From CBDCMJ01 sp965218875 (lineage in GTDB: Bacteria; Chloroflexota; Dehalococcoidia; Lucifugimonadales; UBA3495), in NCBI GenBank assembly GCA_965218875.1, contig OZ244707.1, positions 558,001 to 622,000 on the forward strand: 64,000 bases of DNA, read 5' to 3'. The translations under genes and the position numbers were made by a program. Under the pieces are notes generated by a model. It was not told the origin of the DNA and did no database searches. It saw nothing but the letters and a program-made list of their open reading frames with translations. This document shows, piece after piece, positions 1 through 7,382 of the stretch (positions within the stretch are counted from its first letter, which is position 1; every line of letters starts with the position of its first letter).

Positions 1-1
1 C

Positions 2-256
2 GTCCACCAGGCGGAATTCACCCTGGAATACGGGGCCGATGTCATGGAGATGCACGTGGACGGGGTGACCCAGGGGCAGCGCGCCTTACTGCTGGACGAC
101 CTACTGGCCACCGGGGGCACGCTGCAGGCCAGCGCGAGGCTGGTGGAAATGGCCGGCGGCGTCGTTGCCGCCGTGGGCGTCGTCATAGAGTTGACCCAAC
201 TGCGGGGCCGGGACCTGCTGGAAGGCTATGACGTGTTCTCGGTGGTCCAGTACTAG
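2..256 (+). CDS. apt: Adenine phosphoribosyltransferase, C-terminal part (cut by window edge)
   Basis: This is the C-terminal part of adenine phosphoribosyltransferase, the cytosolic purine-salvage enzyme that makes AMP from adenine and PRPP. The frame is open from base 2 and the N-terminus lies outside the window. The PRPP-binding loop is clear (LLLDDLLATGGT), preceded by the EYGAD segment and followed by the family's usual ending, IELTQLRGR then YDVFSVVQY. The stop is TAG at 254-256. The product is recognised from sequence. Nothing suggests a broken gene; it is only truncated by the window. Confidence 0.93.
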   Translation, partial: VHQAEFTLEYGADVMEMHVDGVTQGQRALLLDDLLATGGTLQASARLVEMAGGVVAAVGVVIELTQLRGRDLLEGYDVFSVVQY

Positions 257-406
257 CGCGCCAGGCCGGGGGCCTTTACGGGACCCGCCCGGTCCGGTCG
301 CGCGGTGTCCAGAACAGCAGCACCTATGGCCGCGAGTAGCCGTTGGTCCGGCGTCGATCCCCGGGGCATCGGTCAACGGGGCAGATACAGCACCAGGGAG
401 GCAGCA

Positions 407-1276
407 ATGGCGGACAGGATTTCAGTGGGCAACGTTGAAATAGTGGCGGTGCTGGACATGATACCGCCGCCCCGGGCCCCCGAGGCGATGTTCCCCGAAG
501 TCTCCCCGGGGGAATGGGGCCCCCATCAAGACGTCTTGGAGAATGGGCAACTCCAGTTGTACTATGGCGTGTGGCTGGTGCGCTCCCAGGGCAAGACCAT
601 ACTGGTGGATACCGGCATGGGCCCCGGGCCGCATCTGACCCGGGGAAACGTGGAAGGCCACCTCTTCGAGAGGCTCCGGCCCATTCTGGTCCCCGCCGAC
701 CGCGCCAACAACACCAACGTGGGGCCTTCCGACGAGGTGGACATCGTGGTCCATACCCACCTGCACGGAGACCACGTGGGCTGGAACATCCGGTACGCCG
801 GAGGTATGCCCGCGCCCTACTTCCGCCGGGCCAGGTACCTAGTGCCCAAGCTGGACTGGGAGCACTTCAGCCGGCCCGAGGTGTTGGAGGCCCATCCGTA
901 CATCAAGACCCAGGTCGTTCCCCTGCAGCGGCTCCGCAAGATGGACCTGATAGAGGGCGAGCATAGCGTTACCGGGGAAGTCACCACTCTCCCGACGCCG
1001 GGACATACCCCGGGCCACCAGGCCATCCTCATCAGTTCCCAGGGCGAAAAGGCGATGATCGTCGGGGACGTGCTGCACAGCAAAGCCCAGGTGTATGAGC
1101 CGTCATGGACGGCCGGCGTCGACGTAGACAAGGAGGCAAGCCGCCGTAGCCGGGAAGGCCTATTGGACCGAGCCGAACGGGAAGGCTACGTGGTGGCGGC
1201 GGGCCACTTCCACCCTGAAGACAACCTCGGCAGGGTGTCCCGCGAGGACGGGAAGCGCCACTGGCAGGCGGTCTAG
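407..1276 (+). CDS. Metallo-beta-lactamase-fold hydrolase
   Basis: Predicted 289-residue soluble metallohydrolase of the metallo-beta-lactamase superfamily. The dinuclear metal motif HTHLHGDH is at about residues 116-123. LVDTGMG (about 67-72), TPGHTPGH and GDVLHS supply the further conserved strand, histidine and aspartate positions. The ATG at 407 is chosen because an AGGGAGG Shine-Dalgarno sequence sits just upstream; the frame stays open further upstream, but that part has no homology. The substrate cannot be told: quorum-lactonase-like, glyoxalase II-like and other MBL enzymes share these motifs. It stands alone between apt and the CMD-family gene on the same strand. Confidence 0.85.
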   Translation: MADRISVGNVEIVAVLDMIPPPRAPEAMFPEVSPGEWGPHQDVLENGQLQLYYGVWLVRSQGKTILVDTGMGPGPHLTRGNVEGHLFERLRPILVPADRANNTNVGPSDEVDIVVHTHLHGDHVGWNIRYAGGMPAPYFRRARYLVPKLDWEHFSRPEVLEAHPYIKTQVVPLQRLRKMDLIEGEHSVTGEVTTLPTPGHTPGHQAILISSQGEKAMIVGDVLHSKAQVYEPSWTAGVDVDKEASRRSREGLLDRAEREGYVVAAGHFHPEDNLGRVSREDGKRHWQAV

Positions 1277-1384
1277 GACCCCGGCGGCTCCCCGTCCCGG
1301 CCCCTTCACCCCGGCCGATCACCCAACGTCTGGGGCAGGCCTCTTCCGCCGTTGCCTCCAACGGAGCGAGGGCCGGCCCCGTGT

Positions 1385-1390
1385 TATAAT
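1385..1390 (+). promoter_or_regulatory. Putative -10 box for the CMD-family gene
   Basis: A perfect TATAAT stands about 39 bases upstream of the GTG start at 1429, in otherwise GC-rich DNA. No good -35 hexamer lies at 16-18 bases, so the call rests on the -10 element alone. Confidence 0.35.
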
Positions 1391-1428
1391 TTCACGGCGT
1401 TCACCACCGCCTTACTTCGAGGAGAGCC

Positions 1429-2202
1429 GTGACCACCCATCAAGACCTCGAGCACCTGAGACAGGCCGCCGCCGACTTCCGGCGCAGGTACTACGGCCCC
1501 CGCAACAACCCCGGCCCGCCGGCCGCCATGGCCGAGTTGGCCCCGCAGGTCATGGAGTTAGTGGATTCCGTGGTCTACGGGGAGATTTACAACCGGCCGG
1601 CGGTGAACCTCCAGACCCGGAGCCTCTGCACCATCGCCGCCCTGACGGTCTTGGGCCACAGCCCCGAGCTAATACGGCGTCACATCCAGGGAGCCCTCAA
1701 CGTCGGCGTCACCCAGGAGCAAATAAGCGAGATCATCTCCCAGATGGTGTTCTACGGCGGGATGCCCGCGGCGGTGAGGGCCTTCCAGGTAGCCAAAGAG
1801 ACCTTCGACGAGCTGGCCGGGCCGCGGCGGGAGGAGTCCGGGGACGGCGATTCGGCGCTCCCCGCGGGCGAGACGCCCGTCACCGAGGCCCCGGCTCACC
1901 CCCCAGGATACTTGCAACGGAGATACGCTCCCAGGAGCAGCACTAATGAGACTCGGGTTCATCGGGACCGGCAACATGGGCAATCCAATGGCGGGCAATC
2001 TGGTCAGGGCCGGGCACCAGGTGACCGTCCACGACCTCCGGCGCGAGGCCGCAACCAGCCTCCTGGAGATGGGCGCCCGGTGGGCCGACAGCCCAAGGGA
2101 GGCCGCCCAGGGAAGCGAGGTGGTACTAACTTCCCTCCCCGTGCCCCGGGACGTGGAGGCGGTGGTCCTGGGGGAAGACGGAATCCTGGAAGGCGCGGCT
2201 AA
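1429..2202 (+). CDS. Carboxymuconolactone decarboxylase (CMD/AhpD-like) family protein
   Basis: Starts at GTG 1429 behind a GAGGAGAG Shine-Dalgarno sequence. Residues 1 to about 135 form an all-helical CMD domain, with TRSLCTIAALTVLGH followed by the HIQGALNVGVT and EISEIISQM helices. The family includes gamma-carboxymuconolactone decarboxylase and AhpD-type alkylhydroperoxidases. The AhpD CxxC pair is absent, so a decarboxylase-like or unknown role is likelier. The open frame does not stop after the domain: it runs 257 bases into the next gene in another frame, giving a Gly/Arg/Pro-rich tail that looks like a frame shadow. The true C-terminus is probably near 1840-1940, so a lost stop or a frameshift should be suspected. 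Confidence 0.75.
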   Translation: MTTHQDLEHLRQAAADFRRRYYGPRNNPGPPAAMAELAPQVMELVDSVVYGEIYNRPAVNLQTRSLCTIAALTVLGHSPELIRRHIQGALNVGVTQEQISEIISQMVFYGGMPAAVRAFQVAKETFDELAGPRREESGDGDSALPAGETPVTEAPAHPPGYLQRRYAPRSSTNETRVHRDRQHGQSNGGQSGQGRAPGDRPRPPARGRNQPPGDGRPVGRQPKGGRPGKRGGTNFPPRAPGRGGGGPGGRRNPGRRG

Positions 2203-2842
2203 GGGGACCGTCTACGTCGACCTTTCCACCACCTCGCCGACTGTGGTCCGGCGCCTCCATGAGGTGGGCGCCCAGAAGGGGGTCAGCGTCCTCGACGCGC
2301 CGGTCAGCGGCGGGGTTTACGGCGCGGTGGCGGCCACCCTGGCGGTAATGGTGGGAGGGGACGAGGCGGCGTTCCGGCAAGTGAAGCCCGCCCTGGACGC
2401 CATTGGACGTCACGTGGTCTACTGCGGCCCCAGCGGCAGCGGGGCCGTCTGCAAGATCTGCAACAACCTGATGGCCATGGGCTCCGGGGTCCTGCTGTCG
2501 GAAGCGCTGACCCTCGGCGTAAAGGCCGGCGTCGACCTGGAGACCCTGGCCGACGCCATCTCCAATAGCTCCGGGGGTTGCTACCTCTTGGCCGAGAAAT
2601 TCCCCAGGTACCTGTTCAAGGGCAACTTCGAGCCGGGGTTCTCCATTGCACTGGCGGCCAAGGACGTGAGGCTGGCCACCGACCTGGGCCGGGAGTACGG
2701 CGTTCCCATGGACCTGTCCAACCTCATAGACCAGCGCCACGTGGAGGCGATGCACCGGGGCTGGGGCCAGGAGGACTCCGACGCCGTGGCCAAGCTCCAG
2801 GAAGAGAAGGCCGGGGTCCAACTCAGGCTGGCCGGGATTTAG
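1946..2842 (+). CDS. NAD(P)-dependent beta-hydroxyacid dehydrogenase (3-hydroxyisobutyrate dehydrogenase family)
   Basis: A 298-residue cytosolic dehydrogenase of the family that holds 3-hydroxyisobutyrate, tartronate-semialdehyde and related enzymes. The N-terminal Rossmann motif is GFIGTGNMG (about residues 4-12). The substrate loop DAPVSGG is near residue 118. The catalytic lysine region GSGAVCKICNN is near 170, followed by an all-helical C-terminal domain. The ATG at 1946 has an AGGAG sequence nine bases upstream. The exact substrate is not decided by the sequence. It is followed closely, on the same strand, by the DGLPVVPP-family gene and may be co-transcribed with it. Confidence 0.88.
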   Translation: MRLGFIGTGNMGNPMAGNLVRAGHQVTVHDLRREAATSLLEMGARWADSPREAAQGSEVVLTSLPVPRDVEAVVLGEDGILEGAAKGTVYVDLSTTSPTVVRRLHEVGAQKGVSVLDAPVSGGVYGAVAATLAVMVGGDEAAFRQVKPALDAIGRHVVYCGPSGSGAVCKICNNLMAMGSGVLLSEALTLGVKAGVDLETLADAISNSSGGCYLLAEKFPRYLFKGNFEPGFSIALAAKDVRLATDLGREYGVPMDLSNLIDQRHVEAMHRGWGQEDSDAVAKLQEEKAGVQLRLAGI

Positions 2843-2860
2843 GTTGTCTGGAGCCGTGCT

Positions 2861-3898
2861 ATGACCGCGAGTTTCGAAAGGTCCAGGATGGTGGAAGCCA
2901 GCGACACGGTGGAGGCCATAGAGGAGTGCTATCGCTACGGCTGGAGCGATGGGCTGCCGGTGGTGCCGCCGGTGGACTACAAGGTCCGGGAGATGCTGGA
3001 GTCGTCCGGGATGACCGGGGAAGAGGAGCTTCTCTCGCTGGACATGCGCCGGCGGGTGCTGACTTCCGAGAACGCGGCGGCCAACGCGGTGATGGCCGGC
3101 TGCCTGCCCGAGTATTTCCCGGTGCTGGTGGCCACCCTCTCCGCCCTGGAGGAAGAGAAGAACTACGTCAACATGGCCGCGTCCTCCACCAGTTCTCCCT
3201 CCATACTGATGATAGTGAACGGGCCCATCCGCGACCGGATCGGAGTCAACTATAGGGACGGTCTGTTTGGGCCCGGATTCCGCGCCAACGCCTGCCTGGG
3301 ACGGGCCGTGCGCCTGTGTTTCATGAACGGGTTCGACGCCCGCCCCGGCACCCTGGACCGGGGCACCCTGGGCAATCCCAGCAAGTACACCCTGTGCATC
3401 GCCGACAACGAGGAGGAGTCCCCCTGGGGCCCCCTCCACGTGAGCCGCGGATTTAGGCCCGAGGACAGCTGCGTGACCGTGGCGGTGGCTTACAATCCCA
3501 TCACCGTCAACAACTCCTACGGACATACCGGGGAGAGCATTCTGGCGTCCCTCGCGGACACCATGAAGTCGGCCTGTTTGGCCTGGCGTTTCCCGGCCCA
3601 GTGGGTGGTGGTGTTCGGGCCGGAGCACGCCCTGACCCTCAAGGAAGACGGTTGGAGCCGCCGGGATATTCAGGACTATTTTATGGAAAACGCCGCCCGT
3701 CCCCTGAGCGAGTTGGTCCGCCTGGGCGTGGTCCAGGGACCGGAGAAACCGGGGGACGACCGGCTGGTCCGCCGCTGCTCCCGGGACCCAGACGACATTT
3801 GGCTGGTAATGGGCGGCGGCTCCGGGGGCCGAAATAGCGCCATCATAGACACCGTCGGTTATAGGATACGCACCCGCAAGGTGCAGGGGCCGGTCTGA
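2861..3898 (+). CDS. DGLPVVPP-family protein of unknown function, partner of the UGSC protein
   Basis: A 345-residue protein with the hallmark YGWSDGLPVVPP near residues 26-37. Conserved blocks follow: NAVMAGCLPEYFPVL, IVNGPIRD, GRAVRLCFMN, and NPSKYTLCIADNEEESPW. I recognise these from a large family of unknown function common in Chloroflexota and Deltaproteobacteria, often found next to or fused with UGSC-domain proteins. No signal peptide or membrane segment is visible. It lies 18 bases after the dehydrogenase gene and about 110 bases before the UGSC selenoprotein gene, on the same strand, which fits a shared pathway. The reaction is unknown. A glycine-rich stretch near the C-terminus (MGGGSGG) is notable but not diagnostic. 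Confidence 0.7.
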   Translation: MTASFERSRMVEASDTVEAIEECYRYGWSDGLPVVPPVDYKVREMLESSGMTGEEELLSLDMRRRVLTSENAAANAVMAGCLPEYFPVLVATLSALEEEKNYVNMAASSTSSPSILMIVNGPIRDRIGVNYRDGLFGPGFRANACLGRAVRLCFMNGFDARPGTLDRGTLGNPSKYTLCIADNEEESPWGPLHVSRGFRPEDSCVTVAVAYNPITVNNSYGHTGESILASLADTMKSACLAWRFPAQWVVVFGPEHALTLKEDGWSRRDIQDYFMENAARPLSELVRLGVVQGPEKPGDDRLVRRCSRDPDDIWLVMGGGSGGRNSAIIDTVGYRIRTRKVQGPV

Positions 3899-4009
3899 GC
3901 CCCATCTTCCGCTCAACAACCGCCCGGCGAATTAGGCGGCCCGGCGGCCAACCGGCATCATCCAAGGCTGGCTTGAATCAGTCCAATACGGTCCAACACA
4001 GGAGGGAAC

Positions 4010-4579
4010 ATGGCTGACACAGTGACGGTGCGAAATATGCGCCTAGTGAGCCCGGAGGGGACCGCCCTGGCGTCCACCGCTTTCGAGTTGAACTCCCGCC
4101 CCGCCAGCCTGGCCGGAAAGACCTTGGGCTTGCTGGAGAACACCAAGGCCAACTCGGACAAGGTGCTCTTGGAGTTGGGGAATCTGCTTACCGAAAAGCA
4201 CGGCCTGAAAGAGGTGGTGTTCCTCAGCAAGCACAACGCTTCGCTGCCCAGCAAGCCGGAGGTGGTCCAGCAGGCCATGGATAGGGTGGATGTGTTGATC
4301 ACCGGGGTGGGTGATTGAGGGTCCTGCAGCTCGTGCAGTGTGCACGACGGCATCGAGATGGAGCGGCTGGGCATTCCCACCGCTTCCATTATCACCCACG
4401 TCTTCCTGAACACGGCCAAGGCCATGACCCGGATGATGGGCGTGCCCGATTACGAGTTCGTGGTGGCCCAGCACCCTCTCTCCAGCCTCACCGATGAGCA
4501 GTGCCGCGAGATGGCGGAGGGCATCGCCCCAGAGGTGGAGCGCGTTCTGCTGGGAAGCAACGCCAACCCCGGGGGCTAG
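4010..4579 (+). CDS. UGSC-family selenoprotein (in-frame TGA at 4316-4318 read as selenocysteine)
   Basis: A 189-residue protein if TGA 4316-4318 is read as selenocysteine (residue 103). The start ATG 4010 has AGGAGGG just upstream. The first 102 codons end in LITGVGD. Then come the TGA and, in the same frame, GSCSSCSVHDGIEMERLG and a conserved tail ending in TAG at 4579. The resulting U-G-S-C followed by SVHD and an ERLGIPTASI-type segment is the signature of the UGSC (seleno)protein family, whose function is unknown. A six-pair hairpin with an AGTGT loop follows the TGA, as expected of a bacterial SECIS. The upstream neighbour is the usual DGLPVVPP partner. Conventional calling would split this into a truncated 102-residue protein and an internal fragment. 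Confidence 0.88.
4316..4347 (+). promoter_or_regulatory. Bacterial SECIS element of the UGSC gene
   Basis: Following the TGA (4316-4318), the bases TCGTGC (4331-4336) pair perfectly with GCACGA (4342-4347) around the loop AGTGT (4337-4341). The loop begins 18 bases after the TGA and has G as its second base, matching the bacterial SECIS model (loop 16-37 bases from UGA, G in the first two loop positions). The hairpin lies inside the coding region, as is usual in bacteria. Confidence 0.75.
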
Positions 4580-4682
4580 GGGGCAGCGGCAGGGGGGGTG
4601 CGGCTGCTGTCCTAGATGCGAGGGTGAGTTCTTTTTGGCAAACTCGTTGCGGGAGGGTACGGATGTGACTGAGGGTCGGCCC

Positions 4683-5852
4683 ATGCGGGTCGAGAGCATT
4701 CGAATCAAGAATTACCGGCTTTTCCGGGACATCACCTTGGCTGACCTGCCGCGAATGACCGTGGTGGTTGGCGCCAACGGCTCGGGCAAGTCCACCCTGT
4801 TCGATGTGTTCACCTTCTTAAAGGACGCCCTTGCCGAGAACGTTGCAGCTGCCGTGGCCCGGCGGGGCGGCTTTACAGAACTGGTCAGCCGTGGCGCGGA
4901 GGGACCCATAGAAGTAATCATCAGGGTCCGAGAGAGCGGAAGACGGCTGGTGACCTATCAGTTGGCTATCGGCTTGGAGAATAGACGAGTAGTCGTGGAA
5001 CGCGAGGTCTTGCGGTATCGTCGGGGCCAGCGAGGTCAACCATGGCGGTTCGTGGACTTCAGCCGCGGCGCAGGGAAAGCAATAACCAACGAGTCAGCCT
5101 ACGGGAATCAAGGTGCGGTTGAGGAGCGGATGGATTACGCCCTGGACGACCCCAGCATCCTTGCCATCAAGGGACTGGGGCAATTCCGGGAGTTCCGCGT
5201 CGTCTCCGAGTTCCGCAGTCTAATTGAAAACTGGTACATCTCCGACTTTCACGTCGCGGACGCCCGCCCCAGCGTCGACGCCGGTTACGCCGAGCATCTC
5301 TCCACTCGGGGCGACAACGTTGCGTTGGTCGCCCAGTATCTTTACGAGAGCCATCGGGACAAGTTTGATCAGGTGCTGCAGGCCATGCGCCGCCGAGTTC
5401 CGGGCGTGAGCAACGTTGAGGCCAAGCCAACCGATGACGGGCGTTTGGTCCTGCGTTTTCAGGACGGCAGCTTTAAAGACCCATTCATTGCCCGCTACGT
5501 GTCCGACGGTACGGTCAAGATGTTCGCCTACCTGGTCCTGCTCTATGATCCCAAGCCCCATCCTCTACTAGCGGTTGAGGAGCCGGAAAACCAGCTATAC
5601 CCCCATCTGTTGCTGGAACTGGCCGAGGAGTTCCGGGGCTACGCCCAGCGGGGCGGGCAGGTCTTTGTGTCAACCCATTCCCCGGAGTTCCTCAACGGCG
5701 TGGAATTGGACCAGGTATTTTGCCTCGTAAAAAAGAACGGTTTCAGCGACCTGGTCCGTCCGAGCGACAGCGAGACCCTGCGCAATTTGGCCCATGGCGG
5801 GGATCCGCCGGGACGCCTTTGGAAGCAGGGCCTACTAGAGGGGGTGGTGTGA
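4683..5852 (+). CDS. AAA ATPase, OLD/SMC-like, paired with a DUF4276 protein
   Basis: A 389-residue ATPase with an ABC/SMC-type head. It begins with IRIKNYRLFRD, the Walker A GANGSGKST is at 30-38, and the Walker B region LLAVEEPENQLYPH and H-loop STHSPEF are near the end. ATG 4683 is preferred because the family usually starts just before IRIKN and GAGGGT lies six bases upstream; GTG 4665 with GGGAGGG is an alternative. Its stop overlaps the next gene's start (GTGA at 5849-5852), so the two are translated together. ATPase plus DUF4276 pairs resemble OLD-nuclease systems, where the second protein supplies a Toprim-like nuclease. A role in phage defence is inferred from that resemblance only. 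Confidence 0.82.
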   Translation: MRVESIRIKNYRLFRDITLADLPRMTVVVGANGSGKSTLFDVFTFLKDALAENVAAAVARRGGFTELVSRGAEGPIEVIIRVRESGRRLVTYQLAIGLENRRVVVEREVLRYRRGQRGQPWRFVDFSRGAGKAITNESAYGNQGAVEERMDYALDDPSILAIKGLGQFREFRVVSEFRSLIENWYISDFHVADARPSVDAGYAEHLSTRGDNVALVAQYLYESHRDKFDQVLQAMRRRVPGVSNVEAKPTDDGRLVLRFQDGSFKDPFIARYVSDGTVKMFAYLVLLYDPKPHPLLAVEEPENQLYPHLLLELAEEFRGYAQRGGQVFVSTHSPEFLNGVELDQVFCLVKKNGFSDLVRPSDSETLRNLAHGGDPPGRLWKQGLLEGVV

Positions 5853-6430
5853 CTACGGGCCGCCTGGTCTTCCTGTTGGAGGAGAGGTCCATGAAGGAGC
5901 TTCTCGATGGGCTCTTGGCGCGACTCTTTCCCTACCTGGAGTTCTTGTGTATCCCTCATGAAGGCAAGTACGACCTTGATGGTAGTATTCGGCCCAAGCT
6001 TCAGGCATGGCGCACACCGGGCGACCGGTTTGTCATTGTGCGGGACAACGACGGCGCCGATTGCGTTGCCCTAAAGGGTAGGCTTCGTCAGCTTTGCCGG
6101 GGGACTGGGCACGACGACGCTCTGGTGCGCATAGTTTGCCAGGAATTGGAGTCCTGGTACTTGGGTGAGCCGGAGGCCTTGGCCAGTGCTTTCGGTGACG
6201 AACGTCTGCGGGGCATAGCGACGCGGCGTCGCTTTAGCGACTCCGACGCCCGGCCCAAACCTTCTGGTGACATTACCCAGCTCCTGCCGGGTTATCAGAA
6301 AACCGGCGTTGCTCGCGCTATGGCACATCACATGACCAAGGAAGGAAACCGGTCCGCCAGCTTCAATACCTTCCTGGCCGGTATTTCTCGGCTGACTGAG
6401 CAGCTCGACGCCAATTCGCCAGCGACTTAG
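5849..6430 (+). CDS. DUF4276 family protein (Toprim-like partner of the ATPase)
   Basis: A 193-residue protein starting at GTG 5849, overlapping the ATPase stop by four bases. The DUF4276 pattern is seen: LVFLLEERSMKELLDGLL at the N-terminus, then VIVRDNDGADC, then CQELESWYLGEPEAL. These acidic positions (EER, DNDGAD, E in ESWYLG) fit a degenerate Toprim fold and could bind metal, so nuclease activity is plausible. It is always paired with an upstream AAA ATPase in the arrangements I know. No membrane segment or signal peptide is visible. The DNA target and trigger are unknown. Confidence 0.78.
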   Translation: MTTGRLVFLLEERSMKELLDGLLARLFPYLEFLCIPHEGKYDLDGSIRPKLQAWRTPGDRFVIVRDNDGADCVALKGRLRQLCRGTGHDDALVRIVCQELESWYLGEPEALASAFGDERLRGIATRRRFSDSDARPKPSGDITQLLPGYQKTGVARAMAHHMTKEGNRSASFNTFLAGISRLTEQLDANSPAT

Positions 6431-6791
6431 CGGGCGCCGGCCACCTCAGCCGGCCTACGTGTTATCCGCGAGCGTCTTCCGTTGGGCAAAATGCCGGGCA
6501 CTACGGGGGCGTTGCCCCAACAGCGGTGTGGCAAGGCGGCAATGCCGCGTTAACCACCAGCGGCAGTGCCAGAACATGACAGAACCCTGCTTGCTAAGAC
6601 AGGGCTTGGCCAGCTCCCGATAATCCGGTTCACTGGCTGCCGCCTACAGGACCATTCCTGCTTTGGGCCAAGCCCGCGTCGGCGGCATTTTCGTTGAAAC
6701 CGGAAGGGGCGTGTGGTAGTATGGTGGAGGATTGTTACCAAATTCACGAACCGCTTTTCTCGCCTCCAACCGCCGCTGAGGACCCCAACGG
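6431..6791. other. Intergenic region, 361 bp, upstream of the nuoEFG-like operon
   Basis: No convincing gene. Just after the DUF4276 stop there is a short hairpin-forming repeat (GCCGGC copies seven bases apart) without a T-run, so it is not a clear terminator. The only other element supported is the promoter at 6694-6722. Confidence 0.5.
6694..6722 (+). promoter_or_regulatory. Sigma-70-type promoter of the nuoEFG-like operon
   Basis: TTGAAA (6694-6699), a 17-base spacer, then TAGTAT (6717-6722) preceded by TG plus one base, an extended -10. It lies about 70 bases upstream of the nuoE start at 6792. Spacing and both hexamers are close to consensus, so this is the best housekeeping promoter seen in the window. 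Confidence 0.6.
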
Positions 6792-7280
6792 ATGGACGGG
6801 CTGAAACACCGGATCGCCAACGCAGTCCACGGCCAGACCCAGCCCACGGTCACCGTACTGTCTTCGCTTCTGGCGGTCGAGGACGAGCTGGGGTACATTC
6901 CCAAAGAGGCCGTGGCGGAAGTTGCCGCCATTACCCACTCTACCGTCAACGACGTGTGGGCGGTGGCGTCTTTCTACCCCAATTTTCGCTTCCAGCCCCC
7001 TTGCCGGCACCAGGTGGAGCTATGCTGGGGCTCGACCTGCCACCTGGTGGGAGCCATGGACCTCATCGGCCGGGTGTTCGAGGCCTCGGGGTTGCAGGAC
7101 GAGGGGGACACTCCCGACGGCAAGCTGACGGTGCGGTTGAATACCTGCCTGGGAGCCTGCGCCCAGGCTCCCGTCATCTCGATCGACCACCGGCTGTTGG
7201 GCCGTATTTCGCCCCAAGAAGCCGCCGGAAAGGTCGCCGATTTGCTGGCCGAAGAGGCCCCGCCCTCGGACCAATCCTAG
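6792..7280 (+). CDS. nuoE: NADH dehydrogenase subunit E-like [2Fe-2S] protein
   Basis: A 162-residue thioredoxin-like [2Fe-2S] protein, the NuoE/HoxE subunit that passes electrons next to the NADH-oxidising flavoprotein. An N-terminal helical part (DELGYIPKEAVAEVA) is followed by the cluster ligands Cys78, Cys83, Cys119 and Cys123 in the C-x4-C / C-x3-C spacing of the family. It is first in an operon with the NuoF- and NuoG-like genes, behind the promoter at 6694-6722. No other complex I genes are in the window. The trio could therefore be the NADH module of a complex I assembled from elsewhere, or a soluble NADH-linked oxidoreductase. Confidence 0.9.
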   Translation: MDGLKHRIANAVHGQTQPTVTVLSSLLAVEDELGYIPKEAVAEVAAITHSTVNDVWAVASFYPNFRFQPPCRHQVELCWGSTCHLVGAMDLIGRVFEASGLQDEGDTPDGKLTVRLNTCLGACAQAPVISIDHRLLGRISPQEAAGKVADLLAEEAPPSDQS

Positions 7281-7382
7281 AGGCCGGAAGACGTTTTCCC
7301 GGGGCCGTTCCTGGGCGGCGGGTCGCGGCCACTGCCCCTCGGAATGCGGGCCGGCGGCGGATAGCCCGCCACGGATGTTGAA

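Noticed and set aside
2126..3919. Minus-strand open frame of 597 codons opposite the dehydrogenase and the DGLPVVPP-family gene
   Set aside because: Antisense shadow; its composition (Gly, His, Gln and Pro rich) is that of a mirror frame.
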